DNA of 64,000 bases from Maribacter flavus (GTDB lineage Bacteria; Bacteroidota; Bacteroidia; Flavobacteriales; Flavobacteriaceae), in NCBI RefSeq assembly GCF_008386635.1, contig NZ_VUOE01000001.1:372001-436000 (forward strand). Reading direction: 5' to 3'. The position numbers were made by a program, and so were the translations under genes. Position 1 is the first letter of the stretch; each line of letters begins with the position of its first letter. Shown one piece after another: positions 19,204 through 28,490 of this stretch. The notes beneath the pieces were generated by a model. It had not been told where the DNA came from. It did no database searches and saw nothing but the letters and a program-made list of their open reading frames with translations.

Positions 19204-21501
19204 ATGCCTTCCCCATTTAAACGAAACATTTCACTTACCGGTGACACACGATTGACCGGTATCTCACTGACAGACTCCAAGGAATTTGCCGCAGGATTTC
19301 CAGGGATTAAAGTGGCGATTCAGCATACTTTTAAGGAAATGGGGGCTTTGGAAGCCTTGGGCACGCTTTCCAAAATGAACCAAAAGGACGGATTCGACTG
19401 TGCCGGATGTGCATGGCCCGACCCAGAAAAGCCTTCCAAACTTGCCGAATACTGTGAGAACGGGGCGAAGGCCCTTGCGGAAGAGGCTACATATGAAAAA
19501 GTGGACCCCGATTTTTTCAAAAAATATAGCGTTGAGGAAATTTCCACATGGTCCGACTTCCATATTGGAAAAAGTGGCAGATTGACCCAGCCCATGATTT
19601 TAAGGGAAGGAAGTATCCACTACGAACCCATTTCCTGGGATGCCGCCTTTGACAAGATTGCCGTACATCTAAAATCCTTGGCATCCCCGGACGAAGCTAT
19701 TTTTTACACCTCGGGACGCTCGAGCAACGAGGCGGCGTTTTTATACGGACTCTTTGTGCGTGCCTTTGGCACCAACAACATGCCGGATTGTTCCAACATG
19801 TGCCACGAAAGCAGTGGCGTTGCCCTGTCCGAAACCTTGGGCATTGGCAAGGGATCTGTAAAATTGGAGGATTTTGACGAGGCCGAAGTAATCATCGTTA
19901 TGGGCCAAAATCCGGGTACAAACCATCCTCGAATGCTGTCCGCCCTGGAAAAATGTAAAAAGAACGGCGGAAAGATCATCAGTATCAATCCTTTGGCAGA
20001 AGCCGGACTGATCCGGTTTAAGGACCCGCAATCCCTATCCGGGATTACCAAAGGGACTTCCCTTACGGATATCCATCTTCAGGTAAAAATCAATGAGGAC
20101 GTGGCCCTGCTCAAATTGCTACTGAAAAAGTTGGCCCATCTGGAACGAAGTGGCAAAACCGTGTTCGACCACAGCTTCATTGAAACCTATACCGAGGGAT
20201 TTGATCAACTCCTAAAGGATTTGGAACGATACTCCGAAAACGAACTTTTGGAACGTTGCGGTATTCCCGAAGAAACGATTGACGAAGCGGTTAGCTTGCT
20301 AGCGGAAAAAAATAAAATCATCATCTGTTGGGCCATGGGTCTTACCCAGCATAAAAATGGCGTGGACAACATTAAGGAATGCGTGAACCTCCTTCTCCTA
20401 AAAGGAAGTCTGGGAAAACCGGGCGCCGGAACCTGTCCGGTAAGGGGTCACAGCAACGTCCAGGGAGACCGCACGGTGGGCATCATGCACCATGTTTCAA
20501 AGGAACTGAACCAAAGTATTGAAAAGGTATTTGGCTTTACACCACCTAACAAAGAAGGCTTGGATACGGTAAAGGCCCTTGAGGCCATGCACGAAGGAAG
20601 GGCCAAGGTGTTCATTGGGCTGGGAGGAAATTTTGCATCTGCCGTGGCCGATACCCACTATGCAGCGGAAGCACTTCAAAATTGCGACCTAACAGTTCAG
20701 ATAAGTACAAAACTGAACCGGAGTCATTTGATTACTGGCAAGACCGCGTTGATATTACCAACATTGGGTCGGTCCGAAAAAGACAATTCCAACGGAAAAG
20801 AAAGATTCTTGACCGTGGAAAATAGTATGGGCAAAGTGCACAGGACCAAAGGGGTGCTACAACCGAAATCGGAACATTTAAAAAGCGAACCGGAGATTAT
20901 TGGGGGTATTGCAAATGCGTATTTTAAAAACCAGCATCCCGTAGCGTGGGAAGATTTGGGCAAGGATTATGATACCATCCGTGAAAAAATGTCCGAAATC
21001 CTGAAAGGTTTTGAATCGGTTCAAAAAGATTCCAAAGGATCTGGGTATTATTTACCTAACAATGTTAGGGATCTGGATTTCAGTAAATTGGAACATGGAA
21101 AAGCCAAATTCAGTATTTGCAAAATGGCGTCACATGAACGTAAGCCCAATGAATTCCTATTGATGACGATACGTTCTCACGATCAGTTCAACACCACCAT
21201 TTACGGCCTAAACGACCGGTACAGGGGCATACAGAACGAACGCCGCGTACTTTTTATGAATCCGAAGGACATGGAGCGATTCGGCTATAAGCGCTTGGAT
21301 ATCGTGGATTTGGTAAGCAACTATGATTCGGTAGAGCGACGTGCCCAAAAATTTTTAATCGTCCCTTATAATATCCCGCAAGGGAATTTGGGAGCCTATT
21401 TCCCCGAAGCGAATATGGTCGTTCCCCACAACCACTACGCGGATAAAAGCAACACCCCCATCAGTAAATCGATCATCGTGCATTTGGAACGATCGAAATA
21501 A
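19204..21501 (+). CDS. YdeP/FdhF-type molybdopterin oxidoreductase
   Basis: 765 residues. The N-terminal C66-x-x-C69 in DCAGCAWPDPEKPSK matches the YdeP-like branch, where fewer Cys than in true formate dehydrogenases suggest an altered iron-sulfur site. Molybdopterin-binding segments follow (YTSGRSSNEA, CSNMCHESSGVALSETLGIG, VMGQNPGTNHPR, GKPGAGTCPVRGHSNVQGDR). The position corresponding to selenocysteine or cysteine ligand is in CHESSG. The YdeP family is linked to acid resistance in E. coli but its substrate is unknown. No FdhD or molybdenum cofactor gene is nearby. Cytoplasmic, no Tat signal. Confidence 0.85.
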   Translation: MPSPFKRNISLTGDTRLTGISLTDSKEFAAGFPGIKVAIQHTFKEMGALEALGTLSKMNQKDGFDCAGCAWPDPEKPSKLAEYCENGAKALAEEATYEKVDPDFFKKYSVEEISTWSDFHIGKSGRLTQPMILREGSIHYEPISWDAAFDKIAVHLKSLASPDEAIFYTSGRSSNEAAFLYGLFVRAFGTNNMPDCSNMCHESSGVALSETLGIGKGSVKLEDFDEAEVIIVMGQNPGTNHPRMLSALEKCKKNGGKIISINPLAEAGLIRFKDPQSLSGITKGTSLTDIHLQVKINEDVALLKLLLKKLAHLERSGKTVFDHSFIETYTEGFDQLLKDLERYSENELLERCGIPEETIDEAVSLLAEKNKIIICWAMGLTQHKNGVDNIKECVNLLLLKGSLGKPGAGTCPVRGHSNVQGDRTVGIMHHVSKELNQSIEKVFGFTPPNKEGLDTVKALEAMHEGRAKVFIGLGGNFASAVADTHYAAEALQNCDLTVQISTKLNRSHLITGKTALILPTLGRSEKDNSNGKERFLTVENSMGKVHRTKGVLQPKSEHLKSEPEIIGGIANAYFKNQHPVAWEDLGKDYDTIREKMSEILKGFESVQKDSKGSGYYLPNNVRDLDFSKLEHGKAKFSICKMASHERKPNEFLLMTIRSHDQFNTTIYGLNDRYRGIQNERRVLFMNPKDMERFGYKRLDIVDLVSNYDSVERRAQKFLIVPYNIPQGNLGAYFPEANMVVPHNHYADKSNTPISKSIIVHLERSK

Positions 21502-21576
21502 GTAATTCCTAACAATGCCCTAGTCCCCTTTCCGTAATTTGACCTAACTTTAAGGTGGCCATTTCCAATCGCTATT

Positions 21577-22959
21577 TTGTACTGCATCGTAGACATAGAA
21601 ACCACCGGAAACGGAATCAAGGGTAACAGTATTACCGAAATATCCATCTTTAAATACGATGGGCATGAGGTGGTGGATGAATTTACCTCCTTGGTAAATC
21701 CGGAATGTGAAATACCCTTTTTCATTACCGGACTTACGGGGATTGACAACGATATGGTACGAAATGCTCCAAAATTGGCCGAAATAGCTCCAAAAATCCT
21801 GGAGATTACTTCCAATGCCATTTTTGTGGCGCACAGCGTCAATTTTGATTACAATGTCATCAAAAACGAGCTGCAGCTCCTTGGAATCGAGTTTTCAAGA
21901 AGGAAGCTCTGCACGGTGCGGTTGTCCAGAAAACTGCTTCCCGGGTATCATTCCTACAGTCTTGGGAAATTATGCTCCGCCGTGGGGATACCCCTTTCCA
22001 ATAGACACCGGGCCCGGGGTGATGCCCATGCCACCATGCTTTTGTTCCACAAGCTGTTGCGGACCCACGATGCCGAAAAAGTATTTAAGTCCTTCCTGAA
22101 CGCCAAATCACAGGAAGCTACGCTGCCCCCCTCCCTACCCAAAAGCGAATTTGAAAAGTTACCCACCACGCCCGGCATCTATTATTTTAAGGATGGGAAA
22201 GGACATATCATATACGTGGGCAAGGCCATCAACATTAAAAAGAGGGTGTTGGGGCATTTCTACGATAAATCCACCAAGGAAATTGCGTTGTGTAATGAAA
22301 CGGCCTACCTGGACTTTGAGGAAACGGGAAACGAATTGATCGCACTTTTGCTGGAATCGGCGGAAATCAAGAAGCACTATCCAAAATTCAATCGCGCCCA
22401 GAAACGAAAAATTCAGCAGTACGCACTATTTAGTTATGAGGACCGCAACGGAATCCTGCATTTGGCCTACAACAAAATCAATATGGCGCCCAATCCCCTG
22501 CTGGTGCTATACAGTATTTCTGAATGTAGGACCTTTTTGGAAGCACTGTGCGAAAGCTTTGGGCTCTGTCCAAAATATTGCCACCTCCAGGATAACGTGG
22601 ACACCTGTTCGCATTTTAGGATAAAAAATTGCATCGGGATTTGTTCCGATATTGATCATTTGGAAGTATACAATCAACGGGTACGGAAGGCCATAGAATC
22701 GCTGGGAGAAACAAAATCGGACTTCGCCATTAGACTTAAAGGGAGAAACCCGGAAGAGAACGGTTTTGTGCTGGTACAGGAAAACCTATATACGGGATAT
22801 GGCTTTATACCCAAAGACACGCCACTTAGTACCCAAGATGATTTTGAATCCTATCTAACCAGACAAAAAAACACCTTGGAAACGCAACGTATCGTGGAAG
22901 CTTTCGTTAGGAAAAGTCCGAAAGGCATTCTGAGCTTTACGAGAGCGGAGACCTATTGA
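21577..22959 (+). CDS. DEDD exonuclease fused to GIY-YIG nuclease (Cho/UvrC-N like)
   Basis: 460 residues. Residues 1-165 are a DnaQ-like 3'-5' exonuclease: motif I D6-I-E8 in IVDIETTG, motif II HSVNFDYN, motif III HRARGDAHAT. Residues about 198-275 are a GIY-YIG nuclease domain (GIYYFKDGKGHIIYVGKA). The C-terminus has a cysteine-rich segment (FGLCPKYCHLQDNVDTC) as in UvrC/Cho-type proteins. The combination suggests 3' incision plus end trimming in DNA repair. There is no ATG in the open frame between the upstream stop (21535) and the exonuclease motif, so the TTG at 21577 is the start. Confidence 0.85.
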   Translation: MYCIVDIETTGNGIKGNSITEISIFKYDGHEVVDEFTSLVNPECEIPFFITGLTGIDNDMVRNAPKLAEIAPKILEITSNAIFVAHSVNFDYNVIKNELQLLGIEFSRRKLCTVRLSRKLLPGYHSYSLGKLCSAVGIPLSNRHRARGDAHATMLLFHKLLRTHDAEKVFKSFLNAKSQEATLPPSLPKSEFEKLPTTPGIYYFKDGKGHIIYVGKAINIKKRVLGHFYDKSTKEIALCNETAYLDFEETGNELIALLLESAEIKKHYPKFNRAQKRKIQQYALFSYEDRNGILHLAYNKINMAPNPLLVLYSISECRTFLEALCESFGLCPKYCHLQDNVDTCSHFRIKNCIGICSDIDHLEVYNQRVRKAIESLGETKSDFAIRLKGRNPEENGFVLVQENLYTGYGFIPKDTPLSTQDDFESYLTRQKNTLETQRIVEAFVRKSPKGILSFTRAETY

Positions 22960-22965
22960 ATACGG

Positions 22966-23061
22966 TCAGTCCTTTAATTTGTGATACATCTTGATCACAA
23001 AAAACAACCAAAGGACAAAAACAATCCCTACGATGATGGAATAAATCAATACTACCTCCAC
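22966..23061 (-). CDS. 31-aa single-helix membrane protein, translationally coupled
   Basis: A GTG start at 23061-23059 overlaps the stop of the 60-residue upstream gene by one base (TA-GTG). The product is 31 residues: a short acidic N-terminus, one membrane helix (LIYSIIVGIVFVLWLFFVI) and a basic tail KMYHKLKD, predicting N-out/C-in. The coupling and clean topology argue for a real microprotein. Function unknown. Confidence 0.55.
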   Translation of the reverse strand: MEVVLIYSIIVGIVFVLWLFFVIKMYHKLKD

Positions 23062-23243
23062 TATTTCCTGTACTTTAAATAGTTCATAAAGCCCAAGATA
23101 GTAGGTGCCCAAAATGCAATGAATATGGCCTCCAGCTTTTGTCCTGTCAGGAACATGACCTCGGATACCACTATAATGGAAAGCACGACTAGGAGCATAA
23201 TACAATTCATTACCCCTATACGTTTGATAAAACTCTTCAGCAT
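23061..23243 (-). CDS. 60-aa two-helix membrane protein
   Basis: Basic start (MLKSFIKRIG), helix one (MNCIMLLVVLSIIVVSEVMF), short polar turn TGQKLE, helix two (AIFIAFWAPTILGFMNYL) and tail KYRK. Its stop overlaps the GTG of the 31-residue gene. Together with the 43-residue gene upstream it forms a run of tiny membrane proteins between a nuclease and a SulP transporter. I do not recognise the family. Confidence 0.6.
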   Translation of the reverse strand: MLKSFIKRIGVMNCIMLLVVLSIIVVSEVMFLTGQKLEAIFIAFWAPTILGFMNYLKYRK

Positions 23244-23343
23244 ACTTTAAATAAATTGAAAGCAAAGGGAACAGAAACTAACCCTCCCCTGATTCCGGTT
23301 TATTTAAATGTACGAAAATATGTGTTCAATCAAAGGGATTACC

Positions 23344-23475
23344 CTAAGACTGTTTTCCCTTTCCGCTGTTCATAAGGCTAAGGGTGACCACAACAAGGGC
23401 AATCACCACAGCGGCAAAAACGCCGATCATGATAATCCCGTTGCTCCAGTTTACTAATGGCAGTATGGTATTCAT
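23344..23475 (-). CDS. 43-aa single-helix membrane protein
   Basis: Reading the minus strand from ATG (23475-23473) to TAG (23346-23344) gives 43 residues: a short polar N-terminus (MNTILPLVNWSNG), one long hydrophobic helix (IIMIGVFAAVVIALVVVTLS) and a basic tail (NSGKGKQS). The layout resembles small respiratory-complex or transporter accessory peptides, but nothing nearby identifies a partner. Too short for most gene finders. Confidence 0.55.
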   Translation of the reverse strand: MNTILPLVNWSNGIIMIGVFAAVVIALVVVTLSLMNSGKGKQS

Positions 23476-23626
23476 AAGTCCAAAATTTAAAGTTTTGTTT
23501 TCGCACTACTCTTTGAAGGGTCCCACTTTCCCCTTGTAGTGGATTAATTATTGGAATAAAAATATATGGAAGGAACTGGGAATTTTATGATTTCCGTCAT
23601 ATACATCGGCATATAAAAGAAATTTT

Positions 23627-25354
23627 CTACTGCGCTTTTTTGTTCTGATGGGCGACTCTGGCACCGAGTGTGGACAATTGATTGGCATTATCAAAATAAT
23701 CGACAGCCTCCTTGGTGGTTACAAAGAGAAATTCCTTTTGAAGTTCATTGATGATATTGGTGGTAAAAATGATGTCGCGCATGGGCCCGATAGCGCCTGC
23801 AATATAGAACTGCAGTCCCATTTCATGGATTTCGTGAATCAGCTTGGAAAGCACGTCCGCCCCCGTGGCATCGATGTAGGTCATGGCCTCGGCATTTAAG
23901 ATAACCGCCTTTAAATCGGACCCCTTTCCCTTGATCTGTTTTAACAGCTTCTTTTTGAAATAGCCTGAATTCCCAAAATAGAGCTGGGAATCGAACCGAA
24001 CAATCAATAAATCCTTTCGGATTATGACCTCATCGTTAAACCGATTGATGTTCTTATAATAATCGGACCCCTTCAGATTCCCCAACTCCGCAAAGTGGGG
24101 TTTGGAGGTTCGATACACCATCAGCAATAATGATAGCAGCGTTCCCACAACGATTCCTTGGGTAATCCCGATAAAAAGCGTAATCAAAAAAGTAAGCAAC
24201 AACACCCCGAATTCATCCTTCCGGTCTACCCATAAGTACTTGGCATAGTCCAAATCAATTAGCCCAAAAACGGAAACCATAATAATACTTGCCAGTACCG
24301 TATTGGGCAGGTATTGGAAAACAGGTGTAAAAAACAACAGCGTAAGCACAACCAAGACCACACTGAAAAAGCCCGCTAAATTGGTTTTGGCACCTGCTTC
24401 CTGATTGATGGCCGACCTGGAAAAACTGGCCGTGGAAGCATAGGATTGAAAAAAAGAACCTAGGATATTGGATGCCCCCAAGGCAATCAATTCCTGATTG
24501 GCATCTATGGTCTCTTCCCCGCTTTTCTCTTCCATGGCCTTACCTATGGATATGGTCTCCAAGTATCCTACCAAGGCCAATGCGACACCCATGGGCCAAA
24601 GGCTTTTTATAGTTTCAATGGTGATTTTGGGCAGGTCAAAGGAGGGCAAGCCTTTGGAAACTTCGCCTACTAACTTCATATCGTATACACCCAAACCAAA
24701 ATAATAAACGGCTAGAATGCCCAATACGACCACCAAAAGCACCGCGGGAAAGCTTTTTTTCCATTTTTTAAATCCCAGAATCAGTACAATACCTAGAATG
24801 CCCAATCCCAAATCATAGGGGTTGGTGTTCCCCAGCTGCTGCCATGTCAAGGCTACAATTTCATGAAAATGATTGCTATTCGGGACAGGGATTCCCAGCA
24901 AGTGCTTTAATTGACTCACCATAATGATAATGGCGGCAGCCGAAGTAAATCCGCTGATAACAGGCTTTGACAAAAAATTGACCAAAAAGCCCATCCTGAA
25001 TATGCCCAGAAGTAATTGTACAGCCCCAACTATCAACACCAACACGACCGCCAAAGCAATATAGTCCGCAACATTGCTTATAGCGAACGTTCCCAAAGCC
25101 GCGGCTACCAATAGGGAATCCATGGCCACGGGCCCCATGGCCACTTTGCGTGAGGTGCCTAAAAACACATAGGTCAACACGGGAACCAAGGCGGTGTACA
25201 AACCATAGACTGGAGGCAAACCGGCAATCATGGCGTAGGCCATACCTTGCGGGACCAAAACTATGCCCACGGTAAGTCCTGCGATCAGGTCTTTTATAAA
25301 ATAGGCCTTTTTATAGGTAGTAGCCCATTCCAAAAATGGTAGAAAACGGTTCAC
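23627..25354 (-). CDS. SulP-family anion transporter with STAS domain
   Basis: 575 residues: a SulP permease core (about 12 or more membrane segments, signature IVLVPQGMAYAMIAGLPPVYGLY near the N-terminus) followed by a cytoplasmic STAS domain (about 450-545, AVILNAEAMTYIDATGADVL). SulP proteins carry sulfate, bicarbonate or other anions, often with sodium or protons. The start is GTG at 25354; a perfect -7 box (TACTTTTG, 25366-25359) lies only 4 bp upstream, suggesting a leaderless message or a later true start. Bicarbonate is possible given the DAB operon in this genome, but substrate is not readable. Confidence 0.88.
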   Translation of the reverse strand: MNRFLPFLEWATTYKKAYFIKDLIAGLTVGIVLVPQGMAYAMIAGLPPVYGLYTALVPVLTYVFLGTSRKVAMGPVAMDSLLVAAALGTFAISNVADYIALAVVLVLIVGAVQLLLGIFRMGFLVNFLSKPVISGFTSAAAIIIMVSQLKHLLGIPVPNSNHFHEIVALTWQQLGNTNPYDLGLGILGIVLILGFKKWKKSFPAVLLVVVLGILAVYYFGLGVYDMKLVGEVSKGLPSFDLPKITIETIKSLWPMGVALALVGYLETISIGKAMEEKSGEETIDANQELIALGASNILGSFFQSYASTASFSRSAINQEAGAKTNLAGFFSVVLVVLTLLFFTPVFQYLPNTVLASIIMVSVFGLIDLDYAKYLWVDRKDEFGVLLLTFLITLFIGITQGIVVGTLLSLLLMVYRTSKPHFAELGNLKGSDYYKNINRFNDEVIIRKDLLIVRFDSQLYFGNSGYFKKKLLKQIKGKGSDLKAVILNAEAMTYIDATGADVLSKLIHEIHEMGLQFYIAGAIGPMRDIIFTTNIINELQKEFLFVTTKEAVDYFDNANQLSTLGARVAHQNKKAQ

Positions 25355-25444
25355 GTTTCAAAAGTAAACAAATCCCACGTGGCAAAATTAGGTAAGACCA
25401 AAGTTAGAGAAGCAGTCCCACCGAATAACACATATACATAGTAA

Positions 25445-25495
25445 GCCCTGAAAGGGCGAGGTACGTGGAAAGGCACAAGCACGGATGCTTGCGCC
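25445..25495. repeat. Pair of REP-like hairpins
   Basis: GCCCT-GAA-AGGGC (25445-25457) is followed by a second stem GGCACAAGCA (25472-25481), loop CGGA, TGCTTGCGCC (25486-25495) with one mismatch. Two G+C-rich hairpins 14 bp apart in an otherwise AT-rich gap are typical of REP-type dispersed palindromes. No transposase is nearby. Confidence 0.45.
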
Positions 25496-25517
25496 AGCGT
25501 AGGGGGTTTAGGTATCC

Positions 25518-26213
25518 TTATTTATAATATTCAATTTTAACTTTTGTGTCCTTGTATTCAATACAATTTTGATTTTGGTCGAATTTTAAACAGTTATATT
25601 GAGTCGAACCCCATATACTCTCATCAGATAAGCTGATGATGGTTTCTTTAAATATTCTTTTTTCCTGGTATTCAAGAGCAATTTTAAACGAAGTATTCGA
25701 TTGATAATAGTTTTGTTTACTTAGTTTACCGTTGCCCTCGTATAAATACTCAATGATTTCATAAGGAAAGATATTGTAACGCACATTCGTAGTATCGGAC
25801 AAAGACTTTTCCCATGCCCTATATTCCGTTTGTCTATAAAGTTTCCTTTCATTGTTCAGTTTGTTTTCAAATATTGACCTCATTGTAAGCTTTTTTTCGC
25901 CATCATAATACCCTTTTGAGATTAATAAATTGTTTTTGTCATACGAAAAGAGAATCGTTTGGCTTAATTCATTGGAGCTGTATTCTCTTTGTTCCGCAAT
26001 CATTCCACTTTTATTGAAAAAGTATTCATTATCAATAATTGCAACTTCTTCATCTGAATCATCAAATTCATTTTCTTGGTTGGACTGATGGATAAATTTC
26101 AAATATTTTACATTTCCTAATAGTCCAATTTTTTCAAGGTCGGTCAAATAATTTTTCTTTGTTGCGCAACTTGAGGAAAAAAATAAAATTAGTATTGGAA
26201 TTAGATTTCTCAT
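25518..26213 (-). CDS. AT-rich lipoprotein of unknown function
   Basis: 231 residues. A short signal ends at a lipobox (FFSSSCATKKNY). The mature protein is rich in Asn, Lys, Glu and Tyr and contains strands of the YD/RHS-like kind seen in Bacteroidota (EYFFNKSGMIAEQREY, ILFSYDKNNLLISKGYYDG, YEIIEYLYEGNGKLSKQNYY), suggesting a repeated beta-structure. The gene is visibly more AT-rich than its neighbours and sits next to the REP-like hairpins, so recent acquisition is possible. Function unknown. Confidence 0.7.
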   Translation of the reverse strand: MRNLIPILILFFSSSCATKKNYLTDLEKIGLLGNVKYLKFIHQSNQENEFDDSDEEVAIIDNEYFFNKSGMIAEQREYSSNELSQTILFSYDKNNLLISKGYYDGEKKLTMRSIFENKLNNERKLYRQTEYRAWEKSLSDTTNVRYNIFPYEIIEYLYEGNGKLSKQNYYQSNTSFKIALEYQEKRIFKETIISLSDESIWGSTQYNCLKFDQNQNCIEYKDTKVKIEYYK

Positions 26214-26228
26214 TGGTTTTAATGTTAC

Positions 26229-27008
26229 CTAAATAGGATATATAAAGACCTTAAAATGCTCGGCCGTCCCTCCCTCAAGATACAAAAACCCGGTATCCAA
26301 ATTAGCTTGCTCCACGGCGTAGGGGTAAAAAGTGATGGGTTCTACACAGACCATATTGGGGACTTCCGTCCACAGCATAAAGTGTTCAAAACCTTCGGTT
26401 TTGATGGTCAGTTCCAATTGGTCCTTGAGTACAATCGAGGATTCCTTAGGTACCTGAAGGGCCCTGCTCCCCACCGCCATAACTTCGGGAATGGAAATCT
26501 GTTTTTCCTGGGTATTGATAAACGGTTTCTCCGTTACAAGGTTGAAGGCCGGGTGGTAGCCCAACATAAAGGGCATGCCGTCTTCCCCTTCGATTTCAAA
26601 ACAGATTTCTAGACCATCTTCTTTCAAATGGTAGGACTTTACAAACGAAAAATCATAGGGCCAAAAAAGTTCCGGTGCCGTCGACTTCCCAGGGTATTTG
26701 GAATTTTTTATGGGTGTATTCGCCTGATAGCGCTTTTCAAAAACCGCTTTTGTTTCGGTGGATTCCAAAAGTTCGTATTCCAGTTCCCGGAGCAGTCCAT
26801 GCTGGTCTTGGACGGCCATCCCTTTTGGGGTTTTCACGTTGAAATCGGCCTCGTTTGTGGGTCCAATAATGGGAAACATCTCGGTATCGGAATTTCGCCA
26901 TCCCGGACTCCCTTTTTGATGTATCAATTCGTGGCCATCCACAAGATAGCCTACCAGTTCGCCTTCCTCGATCCGCACTTTCTGTTTATGTAAGGTAAGT
27001 ATCGTCAT
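26229..27008 (-). CDS. Aldose 1-epimerase-like (galactose mutarotase-fold) protein
   Basis: 259 residues, shorter than GalM but typical of the YihR/LacX-like branch. The segment QKGSPGWRNSDTEMFPIIGP, a central GYHPAFN histidine motif, and a C-terminal Glu in VEPITFYPYAVEQA match the substrate-pocket residues of the fold. It would interconvert alpha and beta hexose anomers in the cytoplasm. It follows the M20 peptidase on the same strand with 1 bp between them, so they are co-transcribed, though no functional link is obvious. Confidence 0.8.
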   Translation of the reverse strand: MTILTLHKQKVRIEEGELVGYLVDGHELIHQKGSPGWRNSDTEMFPIIGPTNEADFNVKTPKGMAVQDQHGLLRELEYELLESTETKAVFEKRYQANTPIKNSKYPGKSTAPELFWPYDFSFVKSYHLKEDGLEICFEIEGEDGMPFMLGYHPAFNLVTEKPFINTQEKQISIPEVMAVGSRALQVPKESSIVLKDQLELTIKTEGFEHFMLWTEVPNMVCVEPITFYPYAVEQANLDTGFLYLEGGTAEHFKVFIYPI

Positions 27009-27009
27009 A

Positions 27010-28305
27010 TTATTCGTTTATCAATCGGTAAATCAAAATTGCGGTTCTTTTGGTCAACGCTTCAATGGTGTTCAAATTCACGGTTTCCTGGGGTGTGTGG
27101 GCTCCCGTGCCCATAGTGCCCAATCCGTCGAGGCAATCCACATATTCCGCCACAAAGGAGGTATCCGCAGCGCCTCTTCTTCCGGGATCATAGGCGACTA
27201 CCTCGCCCTGATTTAAATCGAGGCTGACTTGATTCAATTTTTGCAAGAGGACATGGTTCCCTTCGGTCGGCGCCATGGCCGGATACATATCGGAAAAGGA
27301 AATCGCCGCCGAAGTCTTTGGAAGGTTTTCCGCAACGATCGCCCTCATTTTCTCCCGGGTACGTTCTTTTTGCTCCTCCGAAATAAACCTTAGTCCACCC
27401 CGTACCTCGGCCCGTTGGGCGACCACGTTTGTTTTTCCAAAAACGGTGCCTCTGCTTGTCATATCATCAAAGGTCACAAAAGTACCTCCCAACAACGTCC
27501 CGGGATTGAAGGTCAAAAGTTCTTCCCCTTTTACATCGGTATAAAAACCATGAAGAATTCTCGACATTTCAAAAATGGCCCCAGCTCCTGTATTTTCACT
27601 AAAGATACCGGAGGAATGGGCCCGCTTCCCTTCCACTTCCACTTTCCATCCGGATGAGCCACGGCGCGCTACGGTAGCGAAGTTAAACCCAGTGGACGTT
27701 TCAAAACCCAAGGCAATATCGCTTCTTTTAGCGGCATCTATCAGGTCCTTCCTACTTATCTCCAAAGGGTCCCCGGCACTTTCCTCATCGCCCGTTAGGG
27801 CAACAATAATCTGGGAATGGCCCAACAAATTATTCTCTTGCAAGGCTTTTAAGGCATACAGAATGATGACATTGCCACCTTTCATATCATTTCCGCCCGG
27901 GGCGTGGGCCGTACTGTCGTTTACCATGGTAAAAGTCTGAAAAGGGCTGTCCTCCTCAAAAACGGTATCCAGATGTCCGATCAACAGCAACTTTTTACCC
28001 TTGGTACCTTTGGTCTCGGCAAACAAATGCCCCGCTCGGTTCATTTTTTCGGGCATGGGAATCCAATTCGTTTCAAAACCAATGTCGCCAAAAGCCGAAT
28101 TGAATTCGGCACCCACCTTCTTCACCCCTTCCAGATTTAAGGTGCCGCTGTTGATGTTCACCACCTTTTCCAAAAAGCCGATGGCATCGGGATTATTGGC
28201 TTCGATACTTTTGATGATTTTTTTCTCGGTGCCGGATAATTTTTGTCCCGCTACATTTTGGAAAATCGGGAACAAGAGAAGCACAATTAGGATTTTTCGA
28301 ATCAT
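27010..28305 (-). CDS. Secreted M20-family carboxypeptidase (CPG2-like)
   Basis: 431 residues with a cleavable signal peptide (FPIFQNVAGQ). Zinc-site segments of the M20/M25/M40 family are visible: LLIGHLDTVFEEDSPF (His, Asp), APGGNDMKGGNVI (bridging Asp), TGDEESAGD (catalytic Glu pair), and a late His in GTGAHTPQETVNL. Carboxypeptidase G2-type enzymes remove C-terminal glutamate; exact substrate is inferred only from overall similarity. First gene of a two-gene operon. Confidence 0.85.
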   Translation of the reverse strand: MIRKILIVLLLFPIFQNVAGQKLSGTEKKIIKSIEANNPDAIGFLEKVVNINSGTLNLEGVKKVGAEFNSAFGDIGFETNWIPMPEKMNRAGHLFAETKGTKGKKLLLIGHLDTVFEEDSPFQTFTMVNDSTAHAPGGNDMKGGNVIILYALKALQENNLLGHSQIIVALTGDEESAGDPLEISRKDLIDAAKRSDIALGFETSTGFNFATVARRGSSGWKVEVEGKRAHSSGIFSENTGAGAIFEMSRILHGFYTDVKGEELLTFNPGTLLGGTFVTFDDMTSRGTVFGKTNVVAQRAEVRGGLRFISEEQKERTREKMRAIVAENLPKTSAAISFSDMYPAMAPTEGNHVLLQKLNQVSLDLNQGEVVAYDPGRRGAADTSFVAEYVDCLDGLGTMGTGAHTPQETVNLNTIEALTKRTAILIYRLINE

Positions 28306-28321
28306 AACGTTTGGTTTGAGT

Positions 28322-28329
28322 CAAATATA
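28322..28329 (-). promoter_or_regulatory. -7 box of the M20 peptidase operon
   Basis: On the minus strand the sequence reads TATATTTG, an exact TAnnTTTG, ending 17 bp before the ATG at 28305. Confidence 0.5.
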
Positions 28330-28490
28330 CCTAAATCAGATATTAAAACTAAGCGCTCTCTAGGCAAGTCTTCGAGGGCATTCGTTGCGATCAAGTTTTT
28401 ATTTTCGAAGCCTGCCTGACAAGTGTTCAGGAGGGGTATCCCAAGGGTATTAAACCCTTTGGCGGCGAACATAAATGGAATGACGAATTC

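Noticed and set aside
22966..23265. 99-residue minus-strand frame covering both small membrane genes
   Set aside because: The first two thirds are antithetical to the clear 60-residue membrane protein in another frame; only its last 31 codons, from a GTG, look real.
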